The position numbers and the translations under genes were made by a program. From an uncultured Prevotella sp. (GTDB lineage Bacteria; Bacteroidota; Bacteroidia; Bacteroidales; Bacteroidaceae), in the NCBI GenBank assembly GCA_934196725.1, contig CAKPWR010000045.1, positions 1-21,567 of the forward strand: a stretch of 21,567 nt of DNA. The letters run 5' to 3'. This document shows positions 13,559 to 21,085 of the stretch, in pieces. The notes beneath the pieces are model-generated. The model was not told the origin of the DNA, searched no databases, and worked only from the letters and a program-made list of their open reading frames with translations. The first letter of the stretch is position 1; each line of letters opens with the position of its first letter.

Positions 13559-15406
13559 ATGATGGTAATGATTGCGAGCAAAGCATTGGCTGGTGCCAGC
13601 TTTGAAGTGATTGATGGTTTTAAGTATTTACTGGATTCAGATACAAAAACGGCAACACTTGTGCCTAATACGGAGAAGTATGCGGGTGATAAAATTGTGA
13701 TTCCTGAAAGCGTGAAAGCGAAAGATGGGAATGGTTATAAGGTTACTGCTTTTGGGGATAAATGCTTCTATGAATGTAGTGGCTTGACTTCCATCACGAT
13801 TCCTTCTTCTGTTACTTCGTTGGGGAAATCTTGCTTTGAAAATTGTATTGGCTTAACTTCCCTTACTATTCCTTCATCTGTTACTTCGTTGGGGGATTAT
13901 TGCTTCTATGAGTGTAGTGGCTTAACTTCCATCACGATTCCTTCATCTGTTACTTCGTTGGGGGATTGTTGCTTCTATAATTGTAGTGGCTTAACTTCCA
14001 TCATTATTCCTTCATCTGTTACTTCGCTGGGGGATTGGTGCTTCTATAACTGTGACGGTTTAACTTCCATCACTATTCCTTCATCTGTCACTTCGCTGGG
14101 GAAGCATTGTTTCTACTACTGTAGAAACTTAACTTCCATCACAATTCCTTCATCTGTTACTTCGTTGGGGGATTATTGCTTCTACGGTTGTTGCGGCTTA
14201 ACTTCCATCACAATTCCTTCATCTGTTACTTCGTTGGGGGATTATTGCTTCTTTCGTTGTAGCGGCTTAACTTCCATTACAATTCCTTCATCTGTTACTT
14301 CGTTGGGGAAATCTTGCTTCTTTGGTTGTTTCGGCTTAACTTCTATTACGATTCCTTCATCTGTCACTTCGCTGGGGGAATGGTGCTTCGGTGAATGTAG
14401 CGGCTTAACTTCCATTACATTTCCTTCATCTGTTACTTCGTTGGGGGAGAGGTGTTTCCAAAATTGTTGCGGCTTAACTTCCATTACAATTCCTTCATCT
14501 GTTACTTCGTTGGGGGAGAGGTGTTTCCAAAATTGTATCGGCTTAACTTCCATCACAATTCCTTCATCTGTTACTTCGTTAGGGGAGAGATGTTTCCTAC
14601 TTTGTAGCGGCTTAACTTCCATCGCAATTCCTTCATCTGTTACTTCGCTGGGGAAATCTTGCTTCGCATATTGTCGCGGCTTAACTTCCATTACGATTCC
14701 TTCTTCTGTTACTTCGTTAGGGGATGGTTGCTTCTCAGATTGTAATAATCTCGAAAGTATATATTTTAAAGGTAAAACCCCTAACCGTATAAGCTATGCA
14801 GGAATCCCTAAAATATGCATAATAAATGTTCCTGCCGAATATCTCCAGGACTACAAAGACGCTTTGGGACCTGATTATAAGTTTATCTACGCTTGGAATC
14901 CAAACGAATCAGGCGATGGCGACAAGCCTGTTACACCATGTGCTACTCCGTCAGTCTTTTATGGCGCAGGCAAGTTGAAGTTCTCTTGCGAAACAGCAGG
15001 AGCAAAGTATCATTATACTATCAGCGATAAGGATATGGCAACAGATGCACTTAGCGAAGACGGTAATGTATTCCTTTCTGCTGCTTATGACATATCGGTA
15101 TATGCAACAGCTGATAGCTATAAAACATCCGAAAAGGCGAAGGCTACACTATATTGGGTCAATGCCAACCTGGAGAATGCAACCAACATCAACCAGGCTA
15201 GAACCCGTGGCGTTGTGGCTTCTGCCCATGACGGCATCGTCAGCATTTCCGGTCTTGATAATGGCGAGGTGGTCAAGTTCTATGCAGTAGATGGCAAGCT
15301 CATCGGCTCCTCTTCTGCCGTAGACGGTACCGCATCCTGCGCTGTATCAGAAACCATGGTCATCGCGAAGTTCGGTGATAACGCCATCAAGGTTGCCGTA
15401 AAATAA
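13559..15406 (+). CDS. BspA-like leucine-rich-repeat surface protein, N-terminus broken by an amber codon
   Basis: 615 residues from the ATG at 13559. Residues 75-396 are 14 tandem 23-residue LRR_5/BspA-type units ([23 protein letters not shown]). A linker and Ig-like part follow, then a C-terminal domain (about 545-615, with [16 protein letters not shown] and AIKVAVK at the end) resembling the Por/type IX secretion sorting tail. Such proteins are secreted adhesins in oral and gut Bacteroidota. The same frame continues upstream through [19 protein letters not shown], a natural signal peptide whose basic end lies before 13559, back to TAG at 13514-13516; ahead of this is MIMMDFTLSNCKDLDVR from ATG 13463. 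Starting at 13559 leaves a signal peptide without its positive end. Probably a recent nonsense mutation. Confidence 0.8.
   Translation: MMVMIASKALAGASFEVIDGFKYLLDSDTKTATLVPNTEKYAGDKIVIPESVKAKDGNGYKVTAFGDKCFYECSGLTSITIPSSVTSLGKSCFENCIGLTSLTIPSSVTSLGDYCFYECSGLTSITIPSSVTSLGDCCFYNCSGLTSIIIPSSVTSLGDWCFYNCDGLTSITIPSSVTSLGKHCFYYCRNLTSITIPSSVTSLGDYCFYGCCGLTSITIPSSVTSLGDYCFFRCSGLTSITIPSSVTSLGKSCFFGCFGLTSITIPSSVTSLGEWCFGECSGLTSITFPSSVTSLGERCFQNCCGLTSITIPSSVTSLGERCFQNCIGLTSITIPSSVTSLGERCFLLCSGLTSIAIPSSVTSLGKSCFAYCRGLTSITIPSSVTSLGDGCFSDCNNLESIYFKGKTPNRISYAGIPKICIINVPAEYLQDYKDALGPDYKFIYAWNPNESGDGDKPVTPCATPSVFYGAGKLKFSCETAGAKYHYTISDKDMATDALSEDGNVFLSAAYDISVYATADSYKTSEKAKATLYWVNANLENATNINQARTRGVVASAHDGIVSISGLDNGEVVKFYAVDGKLIGSSSAVDGTASCAVSETMVIAKFGDNAIKVAVK
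13781..14746 (+). repeat. 14 tandem 69-bp units coding for LRRs
   Basis: Each unit codes 23 residues. The first 15 codons (GGCTTAACTTCCATCACAAT and on) are nearly the same base for base, even at silent sites, while the last eight codons vary strongly except for Cys-Phe and Cys. This suggests spread by recombination of the conserved block, with variation kept in a short window. Copy number is likely to be unstable and hard to assemble. Confidence 0.92.
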
Positions 15407-15416
15407 GCGTTTAAGG

Positions 15417-15705
15417 TCACAAATTGTGATTTTGAAAATTGATATAAATATGGCAGATAATAATGAACATCAAGATAAAGGAGAACTGGTCACAAATTGT
15501 GACCAGTTGGTTGCAGTGAATAATATTGAGACTCTAATAAAAGTAGTTAGAGGACAGCAAGTTATGCTTGATAAAGACTTGGCAATACTGTATGGTGTAG
15601 AGACAAGAACTTTGAACCAAGCAGTCAAACGTAATATTCAGAGGTTCCCTGCTGATTTTAGGTTTCAGTTAACAATGGAAGAATGTTCAAAATCACAGAT
15701 TGTGA
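15417..15705 (+). promoter_or_regulatory. Three copies of the palindromic motif TCACAAATTGTGA
   Basis: The 13-bp motif occurs at 15417-15429, 15490-15502 (inside a 21-bp palindrome, 15486-15506) and, with one change, 15693-15705. The first lies between the LRR stop and the ORF6N start; the other two are inside the ORF6N gene. Possible operators for the ORF6N protein; the inner two could also be by-products of coding (VTNCD, SQIVT). Confidence 0.4.
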
Positions 15706-15806
15706 CTTTGAACGCAGGACGAGGACAAAATATCAAGAAGTTACCATTTGAACAGCGAACCAGGGCGGGTCTTTTGCTTTTTATGGGTACATGGCAACAA
15801 AAGTAA
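15450..15806 (+). pseudogene. Truncated ORF6N-domain protein
   Basis: 118 residues from ATG 15450 ([20 protein letters not shown]). [20 protein letters not shown], then [20 protein letters not shown] and PADFRFQLT match the ORF6N domain, a DNA-binding domain of phage antirepressor-like proteins. Usual members go on after KKLPF with F-T-E-Q-G-I-A-M-L and a long helical C-terminal region; here the frame turns to [20 protein letters not shown] and stops. A deletion or frameshift has joined the N-terminal domain to foreign sequence. A GTG at 15426 could add eight residues. Not likely to be functional as in full-length members. Confidence 0.7.
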
Positions 15807-15913
15807 CGATACTGGTTGAGAAAGGTAAGCAGGAGCTTGGCCAGAAGCGCAAGCAGCAGATTTGGGAATGCCTTCATAAAATAGCTAAAGAATTACAGAC
15901 TGCCGTAATTTGA
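15752..15913 (+). pseudogene. C-terminal remnant of a second gene, out of frame with ORF6N
   Basis: In another frame this stretch reads [20 protein letters not shown], then EKGKQELGQKRKQQIWECLH and KIAKELQTAVI, and stops at TGA 15911. The charged helical end looks like a real protein tail and overlaps the end of the ORF6N frame. It may be the true C-terminus of the ORF6N protein after frameshift or the end of another deleted gene; I do not recognise it. Confidence 0.4.
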
Positions 15914-15963
15914 AATACGACAGTTTTCCTATAATGATAGGAAACATAATTAAAAGATTTCTG

Positions 15964-15996
15964 AGCCCCTGGTGCGTGACGCATCGGGGGCTTTTT
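15964..15996 (+). terminator. Terminator upstream of hicAB (copy 1)
   Basis: AGCCCC (15964-15969) pairs with GGGGCT (15987-15992) around a nested TGCG-TGA-CGCA stem, followed by TTTTC. A near-identical copy lies at 16854-16886. Confidence 0.7.
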
Positions 15997-16025
15997 CGTA
16001 ACCAAATGTTAAAGTTTAGTTAATA

Positions 16026-16079
16026 TAGCGAAAAAGCTACCTAAATATTTCGTGGTTTGTAGCTTTTTTGCTACCTTTG
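16026..16079 (+). promoter_or_regulatory. hicAB promoter with overlapping inverted repeat
   Basis: TACCTTTG (16072-16079) is a consensus -7 box; TTTC (16048-16051) at 20 nt is a near -33 box. Arms TAGCGAAAAAGCTAC (16026-16040) and GTAGCTTTTTTGCTA (16059-16073) pair over 15 bp with one mismatch, and the right arm runs into the -7 box. A dimeric repressor bound here would block RNA polymerase, as HicB does at its own promoter in studied systems. Confidence 0.7.
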
Positions 16080-16120
16080 CGGTGTCGAAATGACAAAGAG
16101 TTCTTTCACTTAGTTAAATA

Positions 16121-16306
16121 ATGAAGTATAATCAATTGTACAATGAGTTGACTAAGGCGGGATGCTTTATCACTCTACATGGTGCCGAGCATGACGAATG
16201 GTTTAGTCCCAAGACAGGGGCGAAAATCAGAGTGCCAAGACACGGTAGCCATGAGGTTAGACCAGGGTTGCTAAGACGCATTAAAAAGGCTTTGCTCGGA
16301 CGATAA
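16121..16306 (+). CDS. hicA: HicA-type mRNA interferase toxin
   Basis: 61 residues: MKYNQLYNELTKAGCFITLH, then GAEHDEWFSPKTGAKIRVPR and HGSHEVRPGLLRRIKKALLG. The layout K-x-x-E-L-x-x-A-G-C, a central histidine strand, I-R-V-P-R-H-G-S-H-E-V-R-P-G-L-L-R-x-I is the HicA double-stranded-RNA-binding-like fold of normal length. HicA cleaves mRNA; the family's conserved histidine lies in the G-x-H part of the central strand. Complete start, stop and promoter suggest an intact gene. The antitoxin gene follows after 98 bp, a wider gap than usual for this family, with no separate promoter box that I can see. Confidence 0.85.
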   Translation: MKYNQLYNELTKAGCFITLHGAEHDEWFSPKTGAKIRVPRHGSHEVRPGLLRRIKKALLGR

Positions 16307-16404
16307 GTCCGGGCACCTGCCCTTAACCTTACAATTGTATTGTCTCATGTTTTTTTAATGTGTGAGGAACTCTTTTATTATTAAGTATATTATGACATAA
16401 AAAT

Positions 16405-16806
16405 ATGGCTAAGAAAGTTGTACTAATTTTGGAATATGGCAATGGCGGTTACTCTTGCTACAATGACGATCCGATAGGCAAGTATGCAGTGATAGACGGA
16501 GATGGGGCAACTGCAGAGGAGGCAAAGGCAGACTTCATGCGAGCCTTGGAGGAATGCCGACAGGCTTCTCCCGAAGACAAGGATATTAACCAGGATATGG
16601 AGTTTACCTACAAGTATGATATACAAGCCTTCTTCAAGGAGTTCTCCTTCCTCAATGCTACTGACATAGCTCGCCGTGCAGGTATCAACCCATCGCTTAT
16701 GCGGCAATACACCAGTGGAGTTAAAAAAGCAGGAGAGAAAACTTACAATAAGCTCAATGCTTGTTTGAGCAATATCAAGAATGATTTACAAGCAGCCGTG
16801 TTCTAA
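16405..16806 (+). CDS. hicB: HicB-type antitoxin with C-terminal helix-turn-helix
   Basis: 133 residues. The N-terminal half (MAKKVVLILEYGNGGYSCYN, then GKYAVIDGDGATAEEAKADF and MRALEECRQ) is the partial RNase-H-like HicB fold that binds HicA. The C-terminal part (about 80-120) holds a helix-turn-helix: FLNATDIARRAGINPSLMRQ with the A-x-x-A-G-I-x turn. That domain would bind the inverted repeat over the promoter at 16026-16073 for autoregulation. Order toxin then antitoxin is standard for hicAB. A terminator follows 47 nt after the stop. Confidence 0.85.
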   Translation: MAKKVVLILEYGNGGYSCYNDDPIGKYAVIDGDGATAEEAKADFMRALEECRQASPEDKDINQDMEFTYKYDIQAFFKEFSFLNATDIARRAGINPSLMRQYTSGVKKAGEKTYNKLNACLSNIKNDLQAAVF

Positions 16807-16853
16807 CAGCGGTTGTACTTCATAGATTAAAAATTTAAAGTGAAAGAACTATG

Positions 16854-16886
16854 AGCCCTCCGTGCGTGACGCATCGGGGGCTTTTT
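16854..16886 (+). terminator. Terminator downstream of hicAB (copy 2)
   Basis: The same nested hairpin as at 15964 (TGCGTGACGCATCGGGGGCT followed by TTTTC), with changes only in the left arm. It ends the hicAB transcript and abuts the left end of the MITE-like element. Confidence 0.7.
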
Positions 16887-17147
16887 CCCGTTAGGCGTTT
16901 CGACGGATTTGCAAATCTCGTGCAAATGAGAGCAATTCAAGTTCGCTTGATAATTACCGAATGCAGCCGAGATTCTCTAAGAGAAATCCGTCGTCAAAAA
17001 ATGTCCTAACCCCTTTGTGTTTTGGGGATTTGCAATCCCCGGTAATCGGTTTGGGGCATTTGTTATTGGGGGATTACAAATCCCCCGGTTTCAAAGGTCG
17101 AACCTTTTTTTACGGCGGATTTCAAATCCGCCGGGACGCCTGACGGG
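16887..17147. mobile_element. MITE-like element with 24-bp terminal inverted repeats
   Basis: The left end CCCGTTAGGCGTTTCGACGG and right end (complement CCCGTCAGGCGTCCCGGCGG) match at 20 of 24 positions. Inside are three hairpins, built on GGGGATTTGCAATCCCC (17024-17040), GGGGGATTACAAATCCCCC (about 17067-17085) and CGGCGGATTTCAAATCCGCCG (17113-17133). No gene is coded. A truncated relative lies at 6162; compared with it, this copy carries about 65 extra bases (about 16920-16985) in its first hairpin. No clear target-site duplication was seen. Confidence 0.75.
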
Positions 17148-17160
17148 AGACAGCGAAGAA

Positions 17161-17194
17161 AAATCTGTTTAAATCTGTGAAATCTGTGGGACTT
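17161..17194. repeat. Single arm of the 13117 inverted repeat
   Basis: AAATCTGTTTAAATCTGTGA...GGGACTT matches the right arm at 13172-13205 with one mismatch. The partner arm is missing here; the MITE-like element lies immediately to the left and may have replaced it. Confidence 0.8.
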
Positions 17195-17250
17195 AAAAAA
17201 CAGCAAGAATGTTCCGATGAATCTGAATCTCCGTGCGTAATCGCCTATAA

Positions 17251-17290
17251 CAAAAAAAATCCGGCTCTTCTCACGAAGAACCGGATTCTC
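17251..17290 (-). terminator. rpsA terminator
   Basis: On the minus strand, AATCCGG and CCGGATT (17259-17286 region, with an inner GAAG/CTTC pairing) form a hairpin followed by a run of eight T. It lies about 65 nt past the rpsA stop. Confidence 0.8.
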
Positions 17291-17356
17291 AATTTTTACT
17301 AAAGTAATATAGGGTACTTAATTTTCCCCTTATATACACGTATTATGTCTCAAAAC

Positions 17357-19138
17357 TTATGCTTTGCCTTCCATCTGAGCCTTAAGCTTAGCAAGTGCAT
17401 CGATGTCACCGAGAGAAGTACCTGCTGCTACGTTGTTGATAACAGGAGCATCGCTCTTGCGGTTGTTGTTGCGCTTGTTGAATGTTGGCTTAGATACTGG
17501 CTCGTCCTTACCCTCCTCGAATGTACGAGAGTGAGAGAGGATGATGCGCTTTGTCTCCTTAACGAACTCGATTACCTTGAAGTCGAGCTCCTCGCCCTTC
17601 TTAGCCATTGAGCCGTCAGCCTTTGTGAGGTGCTTTGGAGTTGCGAAGCCTTCGCCACCCTCTGTGAGAGCAACTACAGCACCCTTGTCCATCATCTCAA
17701 TGATCTTGCCGTGGTGAGTAGAACCTGGAGTGTAGATCTTCTCATACTCATCCCATGGGTTCTTCTCCAACTGCTTGTGACCGAGGCTCAAGCGACGGTT
17801 CTCCTTATCGATTTCGAGAACTACTACATCGAGAGTATCACCTACTGAAGTGAACTCAGATGGGTGCTTGATCTTCTTTGTCCAAGAGAGGTCAGAGATG
17901 TGGATCAAACCATCAACACCTTCCTCGAGTTCTACGAAGATACCGAAGTTAGTGAAGTTGCGAACCTTAGCTACGTGCTTGCTGCCTACAGGGAACTTAG
18001 CGTCGATTGTCTCCCATGGGTCTTCCTTGAGCTGCTTGATACCAAGGCTCATCTTGCGCTCAGCACGGTCGAGAGTCAAGATAACAGCCTCTACGTCGTC
18101 GCCAACCTTCATGAAGTCGTTAGCTGAACGGAGGTGCTGGCTCCAAGACATCTCAGAAACGTGGATCAAGCCCTCTACACCTGGAGCAATCTCAACGAAT
18201 GCACCGTAGTCAGCCATAACCACTACCTTACCCTTCACGTGATCACCTACCTTGAGGTTTGGATCAAGAGCATCCCATGGATGTGGAGTGAGCTGCTTCA
18301 AACCGAGAGCGATACGCTTCTTCTCCTCATCGAAGTCGAGGATAACAACGTTGATCTTCTGGTCGAGAGATACAACCTCGTGTGGATCGCTTACGCGGCC
18401 CCAAGAGAGGTCTGTGATGTGGATCAAACCGTCAACACCGCCGAGGTCAACGAATACACCGTAAGTAGTGATGTTCTTAACGGTACCCTCGAGGATCTGA
18501 CCCTTCTCGAGCTTGCCGATGATCTCCTTACGCTGCTGCTCGAGCTCCTGCTCGATGAGAGCCTTGTGAGATACAACGACATTGCGGAACTCCTGGTTGA
18601 TCTTTACAACCTTGAACTCCATTGTCTTGCCTACGAATACGTCGTAGTCGCGTATAGGGTGAACGTCGATCTGGCTTCCTGGCAAGAAAGCTTCGATACC
18701 GAAGACGTCAACGATCATACCGCCCTTAGTGCGGCACTTGATGTAACCCTGGATGATCTCCTCGTTCTCGAGAGCAGCGTTAACACGCTCCCAAGACTTG
18801 CTGAGGCGAGCCTTCTTGTGAGAGAGTACCAACTGACCCTTTACGTCCTCCTGGTTCTCTACATAAACCTCTACCTTGTCGCCTACCTTGAGGTCTGGGT
18901 TGTAACGGAACTCAGAAGCTGGGATGATACCGTCGCTCTTGTAGCCGATGTTTACGATAACCTCTTTCTTGTCTACAGAGATTACTGTACCCTCTACTAC
19001 CTGGTGCTCAGTTACCTTGTTAAGTGTTTCGTCATAGGCCTTCTCGAGGTCCTCTTTGCTGACGCCTGCGTTTGTACCCTGCTCAAACTCTTCCCAATTG
19101 AAGTCGTCGAGTGGCTGTACGTTCTTGAAATTTGACAT
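17357..19138 (-). CDS. rpsA: 30S ribosomal protein S1
   Basis: 593 residues with six S1 (OB-fold) domains at about 46-110, 127-193, 212-280, 297-367, 384-454 and 470-540. Domains 3-5 carry the typical G-V-F-V-D/E-L-x-x-G-V-x-G-L-I-H-I/V-S/T-D/E-L-S-W pattern. Domain 6 (KGAVVALTEGGEGFATPKHL) is diverged, and the C-terminal tail (540-593) is basic and disordered, then helical (LAKLKAQMEGKA). S1 binds mRNA and helps place it on the 30S subunit; Bacteroidota rarely use strong Shine-Dalgarno sites, so S1 matters greatly. Codon use is biased and uniform, as for a highly expressed core gene. Single gene with its own promoter and terminator. Confidence 0.97.
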   Translation of the reverse strand: MSNFKNVQPLDDFNWEEFEQGTNAGVSKEDLEKAYDETLNKVTEHQVVEGTVISVDKKEVIVNIGYKSDGIIPASEFRYNPDLKVGDKVEVYVENQEDVKGQLVLSHKKARLSKSWERVNAALENEEIIQGYIKCRTKGGMIVDVFGIEAFLPGSQIDVHPIRDYDVFVGKTMEFKVVKINQEFRNVVVSHKALIEQELEQQRKEIIGKLEKGQILEGTVKNITTYGVFVDLGGVDGLIHITDLSWGRVSDPHEVVSLDQKINVVILDFDEEKKRIALGLKQLTPHPWDALDPNLKVGDHVKGKVVVMADYGAFVEIAPGVEGLIHVSEMSWSQHLRSANDFMKVGDDVEAVILTLDRAERKMSLGIKQLKEDPWETIDAKFPVGSKHVAKVRNFTNFGIFVELEEGVDGLIHISDLSWTKKIKHPSEFTSVGDTLDVVVLEIDKENRRLSLGHKQLEKNPWDEYEKIYTPGSTHHGKIIEMMDKGAVVALTEGGEGFATPKHLTKADGSMAKKGEELDFKVIEFVKETKRIILSHSRTFEEGKDEPVSKPTFNKRNNNRKSDAPVINNVAAGTSLGDIDALAKLKAQMEGKA

Positions 19139-19202
19139 AAAAATTAATTAAAAATTTGAATTTAATAAAGTTAGACTTTATGTGAATTATATAAAACGGG
19201 TG

Positions 19203-19234
19203 CAAAGTTACGCATTTTCTTTGTTTTACAATCG
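19203..19234 (-). promoter_or_regulatory. rpsA promoter
   Basis: On the minus strand, TAACTTTG (19210-19203) is a consensus -7 box. A TTG lies 18 nt upstream (about 19231-19229). ATG is 64 nt downstream. The rest of the 19139-19510 gap between the divergent rpsA and nhaD genes holds only the two promoters as far as I can see. Confidence 0.6.
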
Positions 19235-19434
19235 TTTATCCCCACTTTTCTTTCCTTTGTTAATGTTATTTAACTAAAAAGGACTTTTCTGGACTTCTCC
19301 TTGGTGCTGGTGCCGTTATCTATATAATGTATACATCTTTTAATGATTACTTTCATTTTGTGCGCACACAGTCGGCTTTTTGTTTCATTTGCATGAAATT
19401 TGCGTTAAATACATTAAAAAAACGACTCGAAATG

Positions 19435-19464
19435 CTTGTTGTATCAAATTATTTGTTACCTTTG
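19435..19464 (+). promoter_or_regulatory. nhaD promoter
   Basis: CTTG (19435-19438), 18 nt, TACCTTTG (19457-19464). ATG of the antiporter gene is 46 nt downstream. Confidence 0.65.
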
Positions 19465-19510
19465 CCATTGAATTAGTAATTATGAAAATAATGATTTAAC
19501 AGTAGAGAAT

Positions 19511-20941
19511 ATGACACTGGTCATCCTTACCATATTAGTACTGGCCTACGTGCTCATCGCAACCGAGAACGTGACCAAGGTGAACCGTGCCGCCGTGGCT
19601 ATCTTTGCCGGAACGGTGGGATGGGTGCTCTATGTGTGCTTCGGTATGGACTTCGTGACCAGCGAACATCTGGCTGACTATTCGCGGTTCCTGCATCTGG
19701 GAGATGCTGATTCTACCAGCACTACCGTGAAATATTTCATTTCCAGGAAAGTGTTCCTCCCTTGGGTGGGCAGGGCAGCGGAAATCGTGCTGTTCCTGCT
19801 GGCTACGATGACCATCGTGGAGATTCTCAACAACAATGGCTGCTTCGACTTCGTCAGACAGCTCCTGCGCACACGCAGCAGCAAGAAGATGCTATGGACC
19901 CTGGCCATCGTAACTTTCCTGATTTCAATCAACCTCGATAACCTGACCACTACCGTGATGATGCTTACTATGATGCACGCCATCATACCTAGCCGCCGTC
20001 AGAGAATGATCTATGGCAGTGCCATCCTCTTGGCTGCCAACTGTGGCGGAGCGCTCACCGTGATAGGTAATCCTGAAGGTCTGGTGCTCTGGAATTCCGG
20101 AGCCGTCACAGCCACTGTCTTCTCTTTCTCCCTGCTTCTACCATGTCTCGCTGCCTGGCTCATCCCGACGGCGATGATGATGCGCATGCTGCCGGAGAGG
20201 GTAGACACGGAATGGATTGTGATGCCTTTCAGAGGCGATGATACAAGACTCAACGCATGGCAGAGACAGCTGATGCTCTTCGTGGGAATCGGCGGACTCT
20301 GGTTTATCCCTACATTCCATAACATCACCAAGCTCAGTCCGTTCCTGGGCGCATTGTGCGTGCTCAGCATCCTGTGGATTGTGAACGAAATCTTCAACCG
20401 AAAGCTCATGAACATGGATGCGATGGTAGAACGTCGCACCCCTAGAGTGCTGCAATACGGTGTCATTCAGATGATTCTCTTCGTGATGGGAATGATGATG
20501 GCTATTGGCGTAGTGAAGGAATCAGGCGCTTTCGACGACCTGATGAACCTGCTTGGCGGGGGAGAGGAGCGCCCTAACGTATGGCTGCACGGCATTGCTG
20601 CAGGCGTACTGAGCACCGTGCTCGACAACTTTGCCACCGCCATGAACTTCTTCTCACTGCACGACGTAGTGGGACTGGGCGACCCATCCGTGGTCCTGGA
20701 CCCAAACTACAGTACCAACGGTCTGTACTGGCAGGTAGTGGCCTACTGCGTGATGGCAGGCGGCAACGTGCTGGGCATCGGAACCATCAGCGGTCTTGCC
20801 CTGATGAAGATGGAACACATGCGCATGGGCTGGTTCTTCCGCAACATCGGCTGGAAGGCTCTCGTGGGTGGCGTGGCAGGTCTCGCTATCCTCTGGCTCT
20901 CCCATACCCTGATGGGCGGAACCATGTACTTGATGATTTAA
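19511..20941 (+). CDS. nhaD: NhaD-type sodium/proton antiporter
   Basis: 476 residues with about 11-13 hydrophobic spans through the whole length, starting MTLVILTILVLAYVLIATEN. Conserved elements of the ion-transporter superfamily NhaD branch: ISINLDNLTTTVMML (138-152), CGGALTVIGNPEG (178-190), TVLDNFATAMNFF (369-381) and MAGGNVLGIGTISG (415-428). The paired D-N-L-T-T and D-N-F-A-T-A motifs sit in the two inverted halves and are the expected ion-binding sites. NhaD exchanges internal sodium or lithium for protons in the inner membrane. Length is normal. It has its own promoter and is followed after 144 bp by pfkA on the same strand. Confidence 0.92.
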   Translation: MTLVILTILVLAYVLIATENVTKVNRAAVAIFAGTVGWVLYVCFGMDFVTSEHLADYSRFLHLGDADSTSTTVKYFISRKVFLPWVGRAAEIVLFLLATMTIVEILNNNGCFDFVRQLLRTRSSKKMLWTLAIVTFLISINLDNLTTTVMMLTMMHAIIPSRRQRMIYGSAILLAANCGGALTVIGNPEGLVLWNSGAVTATVFSFSLLLPCLAAWLIPTAMMMRMLPERVDTEWIVMPFRGDDTRLNAWQRQLMLFVGIGGLWFIPTFHNITKLSPFLGALCVLSILWIVNEIFNRKLMNMDAMVERRTPRVLQYGVIQMILFVMGMMMAIGVVKESGAFDDLMNLLGGGEERPNVWLHGIAAGVLSTVLDNFATAMNFFSLHDVVGLGDPSVVLDPNYSTNGLYWQVVAYCVMAGGNVLGIGTISGLALMKMEHMRMGWFFRNIGWKALVGGVAGLAILWLSHTLMGGTMYLMI

Positions 20942-21085
20942 ACCATATCTGAAGAAGAAAAAGGGGATGGAAACACGCATCCCGAAGACAAAACCCTATG
21001 ACGAAAGGGATGATTGGATCTAAACGAAAAACAGAAAAATACTATTAATAAAATCATATATAATATATAATAAGGTAATATAGTT

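Noticed and set aside
14242..14691. Minus-strand repeat protein inside the LRR gene
   Set aside because: It is the antisense shadow of the repeats and has no promoter or ribosome-binding signs.
13781..14746. CRISPR-like array
   Set aside because: The 69-bp units are coding LRR repeats in one open frame, with no unique spacers of constant size.
16961..17143. 60-codon frame in the MITE-like element
   Set aside because: It is formed entirely of the hairpin repeats of the element.
18134..19135. Long plus-strand frame opposite rpsA
   Set aside because: rpsA is clearly real; the opposite frame stays open because of the strong codon bias of a highly expressed gene.
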